64,000 nucleotides of DNA from Emiliania huxleyi CCMP1516 (taxonomy: Eukaryota > Haptophyta > Isochrysidales > Noelaerhabdaceae), in contig NW_005198965.1 in the NCBI RefSeq assembly GCF_000372725.1, forward strand, positions 450,993-514,992, given 5' to 3'. The first letter of the stretch is position 1; every line of letters starts with the position of its first letter. Shown here piece after piece: positions 21,588 through 33,797 of the stretch. The translations under genes and the position numbers were made by a program. The notes below the pieces were generated by a model, which saw nothing but the letters and a program-made list of their open reading frames with translations, made no database searches and was not told the origin of the DNA.

Positions 21588-21826
21588 TCACAGCCCGACG
21601 CAGCCAACCCAGGCATGTGTTCGTTATTTCTTTCTCTATCTGCGGCCGACGCCGTTCCTCTACCCCCTCCGCCCTCGAGCCTCTACCCATCATGCTTCAT
21701 GTAGTTCACCCGACGATGTCGAGAGGTCGCTTGTCATGTGACGTTTACTTTTTTCTTTTCAAGGCGCAGGCGGCAAAGGAGAGAAAAAAATGCCCAAAAA
21801 TACCGGCAAAAAGAAATCCGTGCTGC
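21588..21826. other. Short intergenic region
   Basis: Upstream of the lipocalin gene and downstream of the SUI1 gene; nothing recognised. Confidence 0.5.
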
Positions 21827-22741
21827 TCAACCACCCGCCTCCGCAATCCGCCGCTGGATGCGATCCAGCTTCGCCTGCGCGAGCGCCTTCTCCGCGCGCG
21901 GCACGTCGCTCCTGCGCAGCTTAGCAATCTCGAGCTGCTCCGACGCCCGAAGTTGCGCCAGCATCTTGGCGGCGACGGCAGCGGGTGCGCGGGCGGCCAC
22001 GCGCGCCTTCTCCGCCCTTTTCCCCGCCGCGGCCTTAGCCGCCTGCTTCTGCGCCGCCGCCCGGTCTCTGACCTCCTGAGGCGCATTCCACGCGGGCGCC
22101 TTGACGGCCCCGGCACCACCCGCCAAGCGCACATCGCTGTAGCCCGCCTTTTGAAGGCGAATCAAGCAGATCTCGGCGTGCGCCCCCTGCACCTCCACGT
22201 CGCCGCGCGCGTTGACCCGACCACCGACGGAGAGGGCAGCCTTCAGCTCCTTGAGCACCGACTTAGCGGCGTCTCTCGACAACCCGCGAATCGTCGTCGC
22301 GCGCTTCCCACCGCCGCTCTTCGACTCCTCTACGCGCACCTTCGCCTTGAGCGCGGTCGTGTCCACAACCGCTGCTGCGGAGGCAGCCGCCGTGGCATCT
22401 GTGCCCATGCGCCGCCTTGCCAGCTTTGTCATGGCCTGCGGCCGCTTGGGCCCGTCTCGCAAGTAAAGCTTCCCATCCTTGCCAGTGCGCTTCGACGTTT
22501 GCTTGGCCGCATTCTTGGTAGGCGCCGCCGGCCGCTTTGCGTCTTCAAAGTCGCTCCAAGAGTTCATCGCCATGTTGAGGCTTGCGATGAGCTCATCGTC
22601 AGCGCCGCCGCTGCCGGCTGCCGACTTTCGCTGCTTGCACAGGACGACTGCCCGGCTGATGGCTGGTGCAGCTCGGGTCGTTGGCGAGTGGCGGGCACTT
22701 CGGAGCACGACAGCAGACAACATGACCACGATGGGGACCAT
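21827..22741 (-). CDS. SUI1/eIF1-domain protein, probably organellar
   Basis: Single exon, 304 aa from the ATG at 22741. The middle (about residues 140-215) is a SUI1 domain: KVRVEESKSGGGKRATTIRG, then KSVLKELKAALSVGGRV, VEVQGAHAEICLIRL and GYSDV. The GG-V-x(3-5)-G-x-VEVQG pattern fits YciH/eIF1-type initiation factors that police start-codon choice. The N-terminus (MVPIVVMLSAVVLRSARHSP) resembles an organelle presequence, so it may act on plastid or mitochondrial ribosomes. The last 90 residues are an Ala/Lys/Arg-rich helix, probably a coiled coil that binds RNA or ribosomes. eIF1 itself is about 110 aa, so this protein is much longer; a DENR-like relative is the alternative. Confidence 0.75.
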   Translation of the reverse strand: MVPIVVMLSAVVLRSARHSPTTRAAPAISRAVVLCKQRKSAAGSGGADDELIASLNMAMNSWSDFEDAKRPAAPTKNAAKQTSKRTGKDGKLYLRDGPKRPQAMTKLARRRMGTDATAAASAAAVVDTTALKAKVRVEESKSGGGKRATTIRGLSRDAAKSVLKELKAALSVGGRVNARGDVEVQGAHAEICLIRLQKAGYSDVRLAGGAGAVKAPAWNAPQEVRDRAAAQKQAAKAAAGKRAEKARVAARAPAAVAAKMLAQLRASEQLEIAKLRRSDVPRAEKALAQAKLDRIQRRIAEAGG

Positions 22742-22904
22742 ATACGCGCTGTCGGTGGTGCTGTGTGCTCTACTCGGCCCGAAAGAATTTTTATACGGTC
22801 CCGTTTTGCTGTTCACAGCTAGGGACGGCCTCTGCGTCAAAGTCAAATCACCCCCACCACCCTACCACCTCCCACCACGGCAAACCTTCGGCTCCCGCTC
22901 AGAG

Positions 22905-23440
22905 GCGCCCCGCGCCCGTGCGGCGCGCCGAGGCGGCGCCGAGGCCGGCGCCTTGCACCCGGCCCGCGGCCGGCACCGCCTCGCCCCACAACTGACCGCC
23001 CTGCGGCCCCTGCGCAGGCGTACCACAGCGTCGCTCAAAAAGCGACGCCGGGTGTGGGCTGCTCCCTTGACCCGTCACCCGCCGCGGCCCGTGCGGCGCG
23101 CCGAGGCGGCGCCGAGGCCGGCGCCTTGCACCCGGCCCGCGGCCGGCACCGCCTCGCCCCACAACTGACCGCCCTGCGGCCCCTGCGCAGGCGTACCACA
23201 GGCGTCGCTCAAAAAGCGACGCCGGGTGTGGGCTGCTCCCTTCACCCGTCACCCGCCGCGGCCCGTGCGGCGCGCCGAGGCGGCGCCGAGGCCGGCGCCT
23301 TGCACCCGGCCCGCGGCCGGCACCGCCTCGCCCCACAACTGACCGCCCTGCGGCCCCTGCGCAGCGTACCACAGCGTCGCTCAAAAAGCGACGCCGGGTG
23401 TGGGCTGCTCCCTTGACCCGTCACCCGCCGCGCCCTCGCC
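22905..23440. repeat. Three tandem copies of a 173-bp repeat
   Basis: Near-identical copies begin at about 22918, 23091 and 23265 (periods 173 and 174 bp). Each contains GTGCGGCGCGCCGAGG, a CCACAACTGACCGCCC block and AAAAAGCGACGCCGGG. The copies differ by single bases and 1-bp indels, so they are recent. ORFs on both strands across them are artefacts. They lie about 670 bp upstream of the giant FN3 gene and downstream of nothing else on that strand. Confidence 0.95.
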
Positions 23441-24109
23441 CGGCCGCCTCACCGCCCACGGAGGCTGCTCGCCGCCGCCGCCCCCTCCTTGCCGTCTTCC
23501 CCACCCTACCCTCTGTTGCGCGCGCCGCGCAGCCGCGCTGCGCGCCCCCGCCCCCGCCCCCGCCCCCGCTCCCAAGCGCCCCTTCCCCGGTAGGTGTGCG
23601 GAGAAAGTAGAACCAATCGAGAGGTGGCAGAAGCCGCCGTGTGTGACACATATTGCGGCACGTGAGAGTGAGACAGAGCCCCGGCAGCGCGGCCAGCGCG
23701 CGCGCGCAGCGGCCAGCGCAACAGGCGTTTCAAACAGCAAACGGGACGGCCTGCGCAGCCTCTAACTATATCCGGGAAGCTGGGGCGCACTGGCACTCAG
23801 GTTCACACAAAAACACAAACGGACCCAAGACGCACAAGCTCAGACAGTCGAGAAAGGGATAGACCGCAACGACAGTCAGAAGTCAGCGGTGGGTTCACAG
23901 AGTAAAAGAGGTGCGCAGGAGCGAAAAAAGATATTTGTTAGGCAAGGGAGGGACCGCCGCGCCGCGCAACAGCAAACTCCCCAGCGCCAGCTAGCTCCAG
24001 TCTCATCATCGTGCGGCTGCGCAGCGCCCGCTCTCCATAAGAAGAACAGAAATCCAGCGGAAGTGGTAGCCTTGCGTTGGCGCGCCGTGCTCAGGTTGTC
24101 GTGGTCGTC

Positions 24110-27100
24110 ATGCGGCGCCAGGTTGCGTGGCCGCCGGGGCCGTCGTCACCGCCTCCGTCGCTGCTGCTGCTGCTGCTGCTGCTGGCGGGCTGGCTCCAGC
24201 TCAGCACAGCAGTATCCGCAGGTCCGCGACCCTATTGCCAGCCGCCACCGTCGAGGCGCCGCTGCGAAACTCCCTGGTTTCGTGTGTGTAGGTTTTACCA
24301 AGTCGCAGTCCGATGAGGACGAGAAGGCAAAGGTGGAGTGGACGATCAGCGCGCCGACCAACCGAGTCTACGTCGACCACGAGCTCGCTGGCGATACATA
24401 CCAAATTCGCAAGACGGACAACGCAGTCGGGTCTGACGCTAGCCCTTATGAGATCGAGCTGGACGGTGGAGGCACCGCGAACCTCTACCTCTTCAAGCTC
24501 GACGCGCTAGACACCAGTGATTCGTGCTTTGCATGCTTGGAAGAGGAAGCCTTTGCCCGTGAGTGCCTCTCTGAGACTCGATGCGCAGGGAAGGCGTTCG
24601 ACACAGGTGGCATGGCGATAAGCGAGAAAGCCCCCGACCAAGTGGCTGATCTCGCCGATGTGAGCGATGCAGACCTCGACGGCCGGCGGATTGAGCTCAC
24701 GTTTCATATGCCGCTGTCCAAGGGCTTGCCCATCACCAGCCTGGTGGTCCGACGGCAGGCTGTCGGCGACTCTGCTATCGTGGACTACCGGATTGGGTGT
24801 GCCACATCAGACAACGAATGTGAGCCTGGCCTCGTCACTCCGATTGGTGATTGCAACGAAATGGCAGCCAATCAGAATCTTAGTCGCACAGAATGTGTCC
24901 TCCCAACGTCTGGTGGTGAAGAGCAGATCGGCTACGTCGTGGAGAAGTACGTCGAGGACAGTGCCACTGGCATCAAGAAGGCAAGAGGCGAAAGCTTCAG
25001 CGTCCTGCTGGGCTCGTGGGAGAATGGCAACGAAAAGTACATCACGCCGACGCAAGCGTACACGTGGAGCGTGCTCGCCATCAACGACAAGGTGGACTAC
25101 ACTTCTGAAACCTGCACCGTTGGCACCCAAAGCTGCCCGTGGAGCGCCACGATAACAAGGACGCAGAAGCAGGCCACCCCCGACAAGCCGGGAGACCCGG
25201 CGGCTTCGGTCAGCGAAACCGCGCTTACCCTCCAGTGGGGTGTGCCCAACGACAACGGCAACGCGATCACGGGGTACAGGGTGGCGTGCGAGGACGTTTC
25301 GACCTACACTCGACCGTCGGCATGGCAGCAGGCACCTCTATCCTTCTACCTTGGCGCACGTCCGAGCGCTCCAAACGCACCTACCCTGGACTTGATGGAA
25401 GCTACGCTTGAAACGAGTGGCACTCAGTCTATCGACATCGGTGTCAGCGACAGTGCAACCACAAGCGGCATTCAACTGGCGCCCGGCACAAAGTATCGGT
25501 GCCAGGTCGTGCCGTACAACGATTTTGAAGTCGACAACGTCCTGCAGGGCGGCCTAAACGCCCCCGCCTTCTACTCGGCGTGGAGCTCTGTGGTGACCAC
25601 TCTCGCAAAGGCGCCCGAGGCAGTCAGTGAAGTTGAAGAATGCACGGCCGTTCCGCAGGGCACAACCAGTGTGGGTGACATGACAGTGCCGAGCGACAAC
25701 TCGCCGGCGGGGCAGTTGAAATACACAATCAAGTGGACGCCCCCGAGGCCCAACGATGATAGTATCAACAATCCAGGAAGTGGCAACTACTGGAAGTGGA
25801 GGTACTTCTTCACTGGGACAGGGATCGCCGAGCCCGCTTCTGCAGTTGGGGCGACCCGCAAAACGAGCTCTGGCGAATCCATCAAGCAATATTACGACTT
25901 CACCGGCCTCACCTACAATCAACAGTACAGTTTCTGCGTCGAGTCGGCTGGGAAAGGTTGCGCCAGCGGCGATGCGTCACCGTGTTTCAGGTCTGGCACA
26001 CCAGGCGCCTGCGCAGCCTGCAACACTCAGACCTTTCACCCCGGTTCGCCCACCATGGACGATTTCGATGATCGTGCGGGCTTCGACGGCAAGGCGACCT
26101 CGCTCAAGATCAGGTTCAAGGCGCCCACTGAGCTGTACGGCTCCACCGTCACCGGCTACTCCTTCATCATGTGCCCGAAGGGCCCCACATGCGACCCGAC
26201 GTCCGCTTCAGAAGCGGCAAACAGGCGCTACATCTGCGACCAGACCTCCGCGCCGTCGGCGTGTGGATTCGTCCCACCATTCAACGGCGGCTGGTTCGAG
26301 TTCACGATCGATACGTACGGAGCCGGCAGTGGCAACTCAGTCCAGTCCGGCACAGAGTACAGCATCAGCGTACGCGCCGAGGACAGCGACAGTAATCGGA
26401 TCGGCTTCGCCTCCTCGCCCTCCATCACAGGCAAAACAGCGCCCGTGCCAACGCTGCTCTCGAACGGCGTGTCCAGCAACGCTCGCGACATCAAGGTGCA
26501 GTGGGACAAGTACACCTATGACGGGGGCGATAGCTACGCAGACGAGTTCGACGTCTACTTGTGCAGCGGGGCGACGTGCTCGAGCTCTGGCTCGTCAATT
26601 GACAACGCAACCCTCAGAAACGGCAATGATGGCGGCGACTGCGCAAGCGATGACGGAACCGAAGACCCTGGGACCACAGACTGCAGCTACACCTTCACCG
26701 GCCTTACGCCCGCGACGGAGTACACCGTTGTCATTGTCGGCAGGGTCACGACAGGTCAGACCTCGGGCGACTCTTCCGCAGTTGCAATCACGACGACAGC
26801 AGACAGGCCTGAGAAGCTCGGTGCGCCCACGATTGAGGAGTCGAGGACGCGGAGCGCAGACGTCAAGTACACTGTGCCTGCCGCATCCGACTGGACACGC
26901 ACGGCCAATCACCCTCAAGGCACCTGGTTCAACGGGGCTGGCATCGAAAGCTACATCGTCAAGCACTGCAAAACTAACTGCGCTAGCTCGTTTGACAGCT
27001 GCACGTGCTCCGAAATGGAGGAGGAGAACACGTTCGCCGCCGCAGCACTTCCACAGACTGAAGAGGTGCCGGCAACGGGGGAGTTCGACCCCTTCGCGAA

Positions 27101-30100
27101 CTACCTCGTCTGGGTCGTCGCACAAAACTCGGTGGGCTTCTCCGACCCGTCCGACAAGCGTTTCGTTTCTCGGTCCGCCACAGACAACGGGGGGGAGGAT
27201 TGCCGTGAGCAGCCCGATCAGCTGCTTGCACCCCTCCTCGACGACTCAAAAGGGCAAAACGGGCTAACCAACTCGTCAGTCTGGCTCAAATGGACGCGAC
27301 CCGCTTCCAATGGCGAGCCGGTCACCCAGTACCGAGTCTTGTGGACCGTCGAGACTCGCGCAGGTGGGGTCGGTGTGCCAGGCAGCGAGACTCTGTCAGC
27401 CCCGGACGAAGCAGAGGCATCACACGAGGTCGACGGGCTCCAGCCGGGGAACAAGTACACCTTCAAAGTCGCAGCGTACAATTCCGTGCCTCGTGGCGTC
27501 AATGCGGCGTGCGGAAGCACAGGCTCTGATGGATGGAGCATCCCATCTCCGATTAGCTCGCAGTTTAGCACCCTCCCCGTCAAGCCGCAGGCGCCAGGCG
27601 CCCCAACCCTGAGCGCCCGCGGAGGCACGTCCCTCACGATCGAGTGGTTGGCACCCTTCGACAATGGAGACGCCATCACTGAATTCTTCGTGTATTCGGA
27701 GGCTTCCGAGATCTCGCTAGACAATGGACAGCTCGGTGCCAAGGTGCAAGTGGACGGCCAGGCGACACAGGGCAGGTCATTTGCTTGGAACCCGCAGAAC
27801 CTCCGCCCCGTGACGGAGTACACCTTCCGCGTGAGCGCGAAAAATGGTGCCGGAGAGTCTGACCTCTCTCTAGAGGCTGCCTTCACCACTGACGTCTACG
27901 AACCGGAGTACCCGCTCAACATCGTTGCTGCCGCGCGAACTGCCTCGTCCATCTCTCTGGACTGGTCGCCGGCCGTCAACAATGGCATCAACATCACGCT
28001 GTACGAGATCTGCTACAACGAGCTTCAGAGCTCTTCCAGTCCTGAATCTGTCTGCGGCAAATCAGACTCTGGATGGAAAGTGGCCTCAGGGACTCAGACC
28101 ATCGACTCCTACCCTACCCCCGGGACCCCGCTCACCGAGTCCGCGGCGTACGAAGTCAGTGTGCGAGCCTGCAATGCCTATGCGCAATCGGAGCGGTGCC
28201 CAGAAGGTGACCCCAGCGAGGAGTGTAAGAGCGGAGCGGACGGCTGCTCGAATTGGTCGCCTTTCGTGAAGCTCACAACCACCTCGAGCGGCCTCCTCAC
28301 GCCGCCGGCGCCCGTAGTGAGCCTTGTCAACGCCACCAGCGCCACCGCCTTCTTCAAGTGGCGCGTCCGTCCGAAGGACGACTTCGACACACTGGGCACG
28401 ACGGCGATCGCAGTCTTCAAGCCCACGCTCACCGACAGCGAGACGGGCGGCGTTGAGGTGCTCGACCTCATCACAGGCGACGCCTTTAGCGAGGGGGAGG
28501 AGTACTTGCTCTCCGTCACCGGCCTGAGCAGCGCGACGAGCTACTCTTTGACCGTCTCCGCTGGCAACGTCGATGGATTCGGTGAGGAGTCAATCGCAGT
28601 CGTCTTCACCACCGGCTCTTCACCACCAGAGGCGCCCGACGCGCCCAGCTTCGACAGGACGCTGCCAAACGTCTTGCTCCACCTCTCTGGTGCAGCAGCC
28701 GACAACGGCGAGCCCATCACCCAGTACCAGTGGCAGGTCAAGTTATCGGACCAGTGGGGAAACCCGACCGACTGTGGGAGCGATCCCAACGATAGCACGT
28801 GCAGGGTCATCGCCGACACGTCGTACTCGTACACGTATCCATCGCAGAGCTTCGACGTTCGCGTTCGCGCGTACAACGCCCTCGGTCCCGGCGAGTGGTC
28901 CGAGGCGACCACCGTGACTCCCACGGACCTCCAGCCAGCCGCGCCGAGCCTGGACGCGGTCACGGCGGCTGGCATCGACTCGATCGAAATCTTGTGGTCT
29001 GCAGGCTCCGGCGCAGCAGCCGCAGACACGTACAGGCTGGAGATCAGCGAGGGAGACTGCGCGGGAGACGAGGGCTGCAGGTCGCGGCTCGTTGAGGTCG
29101 ACGCGTCCGTGCTGTCGTACAACCTTCCCGCTCTGCCCGGCACCCTCCACACCGTCCAGGTCTTTGCGGGCAACCTTGCAGGATATTCCGAGGTGTCCTC
29201 GTCGCTGAGCGCTACCACGCTTGCCGCGCCGCCGCCACCGTCGCAGCCGCCATCACCGCCCTCGCCATCGCCGCCACCACCCTCGCCACCGCTGCCCTCG
29301 CCACCGCCACCCTCGCCGCCGCTGCCGTCGCCACCCCCGCCCACACCGCCTCCTCCGCCGCCCACACCACCGCCGCCGTCGCCACCACCGCCAGCGACCA
29401 GTTCAGAACCACCGCAAAACGTCGATCGGGGTAGTGGGGTGGATCTCGGCAGCGCCCTGGCCTCGTCCCAGATTCACGTGGTGTGGGAGGCGCCGGCAGA
29501 CGACGGCGGAAAGCCAGTCACGGAGTACTGCCTCACAGTCACCGACCTCTCGAGCTCTCCCTCCGCGGTCGTCCTCCCCTCGACGTGCTTGGGCGAGTAC
29601 CCCGGCGGTGGCCTCCCCAGGCGGGAGCACTACTTCACTACGGATGGAATCTTTCCGGGCCAGGAGTTCGAGTTTGCCGTCGTCGCCAGGAACGAGATCG
29701 GCGACAGCGCCCCCGCGACCGCGACCCTATCGACGGCGAGCTCGGTGCCTGATCGGCTCGACACGCCAGCCCTGCTGCGCACGGAGCCGCCAAACGTGCC
29801 GCTGCCCGACAACATCACCATCGGCATCCGACCTCTCTCGGTGCAGCGTCTGGGAGGCGGCGAGATCTTGCGGTACGAGATCTACGAGAGCGGCGCGCTG
29901 GTTCAGACCTTCGAAGCGGGCGACGTGGCGGGGAGGCTCGAGGCGTGCGGCTGCGACTACCTCGAGCACTCGCCGGCGCTGTACGACGTCTATTCGGAGT
30001 ACATCTATCGGGCCAGAGCTGTCTCTACCGTCGGGAACGGCACGCTCTCGTACGAGCTCGTGATCGACGCCGCCGCCTCAAATGCGCCTGTGCCGGTGAA

Positions 30101-33100
30101 CGTGCGCGTCACGTCGACGGAGTCTCGAGCCGTCACCATCGCCTGGAAGATCATCAAAGGCAGCTCGGACAGCGAGTGGGACCGCGTCCGCCTCACGCTG
30201 ACGTGCAACGAGGAGGACTGCGACAGCGTCGTCGAGGAGGACGTGCAGGAGGTGCGCGAGTCTGCCTGCCAGGACGACGACGTGGGCTACTACAGCTGCT
30301 CGTATGTCGTCTCCGGCGCGCGGCCCATCACGCAGTACGCCGTCACCGCCCAGTCGGGCAAGGGCGGCGCATACAGCGAGTCGTCTCTGATCACCGACGA
30401 CTCGCGCGTGACGACCCTCCCCGGGGCGCCGCAGCCGCCGGCCATCGACGCGGCGCAGCCGACGCAGACTTCGGTCAAGCTGAGGTGGACGGTGCCGCGC
30501 GACAACGGGCCGGATGTCACTGGCTTCGTCGCTCGGTACGCATCAGCGGGCGGCGCATCAGCGGGCGGAGGCGAGGGCGCGGTGCTGCTCGACTACGTTG
30601 GGGCCGCTCACGCTAGCTCAGGCGCAGTGAACGCGTCTCTGAGTGACGACGAGCTCTGCGGGCTGGTGCCGACCGCGCCCGCGTCGTCCGTCGGGTCGAC
30701 CCTCGAGTCCGAGCTGGTCGGCCTGCAGCCGGGCACAACCTACGACCTCTCCCTCGTCGCGTGCAACTCCCTCGGCGCGTCCACCAAAGCGAAGGCCTCG
30801 GCGCACACGCACGACGTGCCCGACCGGCCTGATCCGCCGTCGCTCGGTAGCGGCGTCACCAGCACCAGCCTCGACATTGAGTGGCAGCTGCCCTATGATC
30901 ACGGCCTTGCAGTCAGCGGGTCGGAGCTCGAATTCAGTGGCAGCGCCACAAACTACTCGGGCGTGACCACCAGCAGGGTCGGGCTGCTGCCCGCCACGCC
31001 GTACGAGGTGCGTGTCCGCGCCTTCAACGACGCCGGCCCCTCCAGCTTCTCCGAGCCGGCCTTCCTGTGGACTGCCCCCGACGCGCCAAGCCGGCCGGTC
31101 CTTGAGGGAGGCAGCTGCGGGGAGCCTGTCGAGGGGAGCGGCCTGAGCCTCCTCAAGGGCGACCTCGTGGCCAACGGGCAGGTCATCACCAAGGTCGAGG
31201 TCAAGACGCAGGAGACCGCCTCCGGCCAGTCTACGGCCCGGGTGGACACTTTTGTGGGGGCGGCGATTGACGCCCCGAGCCTGATGCTGACCCGCAACGG
31301 AGAAGGCTTTGTCGACTACCGAGACTACAGCGTGCAGATGCGCGCCGAGAACAAGCTCGGGTGGTCGGACTGGTCCGTTCCAATCACCTGCACCCCAGCC
31401 CCCGAGACGGACGCCCAGCCGCCCCAGAACCCTGAGGCAGAGCCGCTCGGCCCCGCCGCCGTCGAAGTCCGTTGGGAGATGCCGGCGAACAGCAGCTGGG
31501 ACGGCTTCGTTGTCAGCCTCGACCCGGTGCTCGAGAGCTCCGCGGGGCGGAGGCTGCAGCTGGAGGATTGCGCCGTCGAGGCGCCGCAGCGCGTCGACAT
31601 TGAGATCGACAGCCTCTTCTGCCCGCTCGCGCAAGGCGGCCGGAGGCTCTGCGAGCTCAACGTGACTGGCGGCACGCCAAACACAACCTACACCGTCAGC
31701 GTCCAGTCGAGGCTGGGGCAAGGGACGTCCTCCACCCCACCGGAGCTGCCCGTCGTGAGGATGCCGCCGGGGCCGCCCCAGGAGCCGCAGTGCCTCTCCC
31801 TCTCCAGCGTCACGGACACCACCCTCCGCTTCGGCTGGCTGACGCCCCGCGACCACGGCATCGCGATCGCCGGCTTTCTCGTGACGTACACCGCCGCCAG
31901 ATCCGAGGAGGGGACGACAACCGGCGTCGGCCCAGGCGGCGAGACTTTGCCAAGGTCAGTCGACTGCTCGGCGGTAGCCTCGGCGGCGGCAGCTGCGGGA
32001 TCAAACGCCGGGCCGGAGGGCGGCGCACTCGTCGCGGAGGTGAGCGGACTGCAGACGGGCACGAGCTACGCCATCAGTATCAGCACCTGCAATGTGGACG
32101 GCGAACTCTCCCTCGCCAGCGCCGAGCTGGGCGTTGGCGAGGCGCACACGCACGCTGTCCCTGACCGGCCAGCAGCGCCGCGGATCGACACGGGGGCGGA
32201 CGTGACCCCGAGAGGTTTCACAGTGCTGTGGGAGGCGCCGTCGTCTGCCTGCCGCGGACAGGCGGGCTGCGTCGACGACCACGGCCTCGCAGTCGACGCT
32301 CTGGAGCTCGAGTTCGACGGGCAGGTGGTGGACGCGTCCCTCGGCGGTGGGGCATACGTCGCCACCGATCTCAAGCCTGCGACGGCGTACCCCGTGCGAC
32401 TCCGCTTCAACAACAGCCTCGGCGCCTCAGACTGGTCGGATATCGCCTATCTGTGGAGCGATCCCACCGTCCCAGACCAGCCCGATCCGCCCGCCTGCTC
32501 CGAGTCGCTCCGCTCCGCGCGCATGCTCGCTGTCGTGCCCGGCGAGGTCGTCTCCAACGGCAAGGATGTCGTCGCTTGGGAGTTTGAGACGCGGCCGATG
32601 GCTGCAACAAGCGGCGAGGGCGACTACGCGTCAAACACCTCCGTCGACCCGGCCCGCCTCGCCGACTCCTGCGGCAGCCTCCTCTTCGATGGGGCGCCCT
32701 CGGAGCTGGCGACGCCTCCATCCGCGTGCGACGGCGCCGCCCTGCTCAGCGACGGCGTCGACACGCCAGAGGCGGAGTACAGGGTGCGTGCCCGCGCCGT
32801 CAACGCGCTCGGCGCGTCGGGGTGGTCCGATGCGACGGTCTGCTCGACGGCGGCCGAAGCCGTGGAGCCCTTCCCCGTCGTCTTTCTCGTCGCCGGCCTC
32901 GGAGGCGCCGTGCTCTGCCTGGTCTGCGCGATGATTGCTGTCTGGAAGACCAACCTGCACAAGGTGGTGGCGCCCAAGCTGCGCCGCAAGAAGCCGAACG
33001 ACGAGCCGCTCAAGACGTTTGTGACGCAGGAGGCGGTGCCGAACGAGGACGAGGACCCCGAGCTGGTGATGAACCCGGTGCTGATGGCGCACCTGGCGCT

Positions 33101-33407
33101 GGAGGAGGACCGGACGGCGAGGAAGGGCAAGGAGGCGAAGAAGGGAAGCAAGGGGAAGGCGGGCCGCTCAGGCGGCCTCAGGCGGCTCGGTCTCAATATC
33201 GACGGGTCGAAGCAGGGACCGAGCAGGCCAAAGACGGGCAAGGAGCTCGTGGACGCGCACCTGGCGGAGCAGCGGGCGCGCGACACGGCGGTCAACGGGG
33301 TGGTGCAGCCCATTGCGGGCGGCGAGGCCGCCGGCGGCGGCGCCGCATCGCAGGAGGAGGGGCGTGGCCAGGCCAAGGCCAAGGTCAGATTCGGGCTGGT
33401 GCGCTGA
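24110..33407 (+). CDS. Giant fibronectin type III repeat membrane protein
   Basis: Two exons, 24110-24221 and 24292-33407, give 3075 aa. The ATG at 24110 opens a clear signal peptide (Leu8 core, then WLQLSTAVSAG); a 70-bp GT-AG intron shifts the frame into the long second exon. An alternative reading from 23889 in the long frame has no signal and is rejected. The ectodomain is a chain of roughly twenty FN3-like modules (PxxP...W...P.DNG..IT.Y.v, then Y.f.V.A.N..G) broken by a Ser/Pro hinge (SPPPPSPPLPS, about residues 1680-1740) typical of hydroxyproline-rich algal wall proteins. One membrane helix (VFLVAGLGGAVLCLVCAMIAV, about 2900) precedes a 150-residue Lys-rich cytoplasmic tail. It is likely a cell-surface adhesion or receptor-like protein. 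A 9.1-kb uninterrupted exon is exceptional in this window. Confidence 0.85.
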
Positions 33408-33797
33408 GATGTGAGAACTGCGATGCGCTGACCCTCTTGGTCTACTTGCTTGCCTCTCTACGTAGAGCCGTACACGAAGGAGTCGTAACGGGTCGTACCA
33501 GGTACCACTATGGCTTTAGCACTTTACCAGACGACCCACTTGACCGTCGACGCGAATGGTGACGCATGTGTATGTCGTATGTCGTAGCTGTATGATAAGT
33601 ATGTGTGTGCATGTGTGTGTCTGCATGTGCACTACTGGAGGGGTATGGCTTCCTTTGCTGAGAACACAATAAAGTTAAAGCTCCCGTCCCCCGCACTCTC
33701 TACGAATAACAACGTTCAGCACGTCCCACTCACGTTCCGACTTCCGTGCGTGTTGTGCACACCATACACGCCTGCGCGGCATCTCGAGACCCCTGAC
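33408..33797. other. Intergenic between convergent genes
   Basis: 3' flank of the FN3 gene and of the cyclase gene. AATAAA occurs at 33668-33673, about 260 bp after the FN3 stop; whether it is used for polyadenylation is unknown. TG/CATG-rich stretch at 33560-33640. Confidence 0.5.

Noticed and set aside
22899-23424. ORFs across the 173-bp repeats
   Set aside because: They repeat with the DNA unit, occur on both strands and show no domain.
23889-24290. Start of the FN3 protein at 23889
   Set aside because: That N-terminus has poly-Cys from CTG-repeat DNA and no signal peptide; the ATG at 24110 in another frame gives a clear signal peptide and joins through a good GT-AG intron.
29221-30063. 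Plus- and minus-strand ORFs inside the FN3 gene near the Pro hinge
   Set aside because: Out-of-frame shadows of the FN3 exon; His/Arg- or Gly-rich low complexity.
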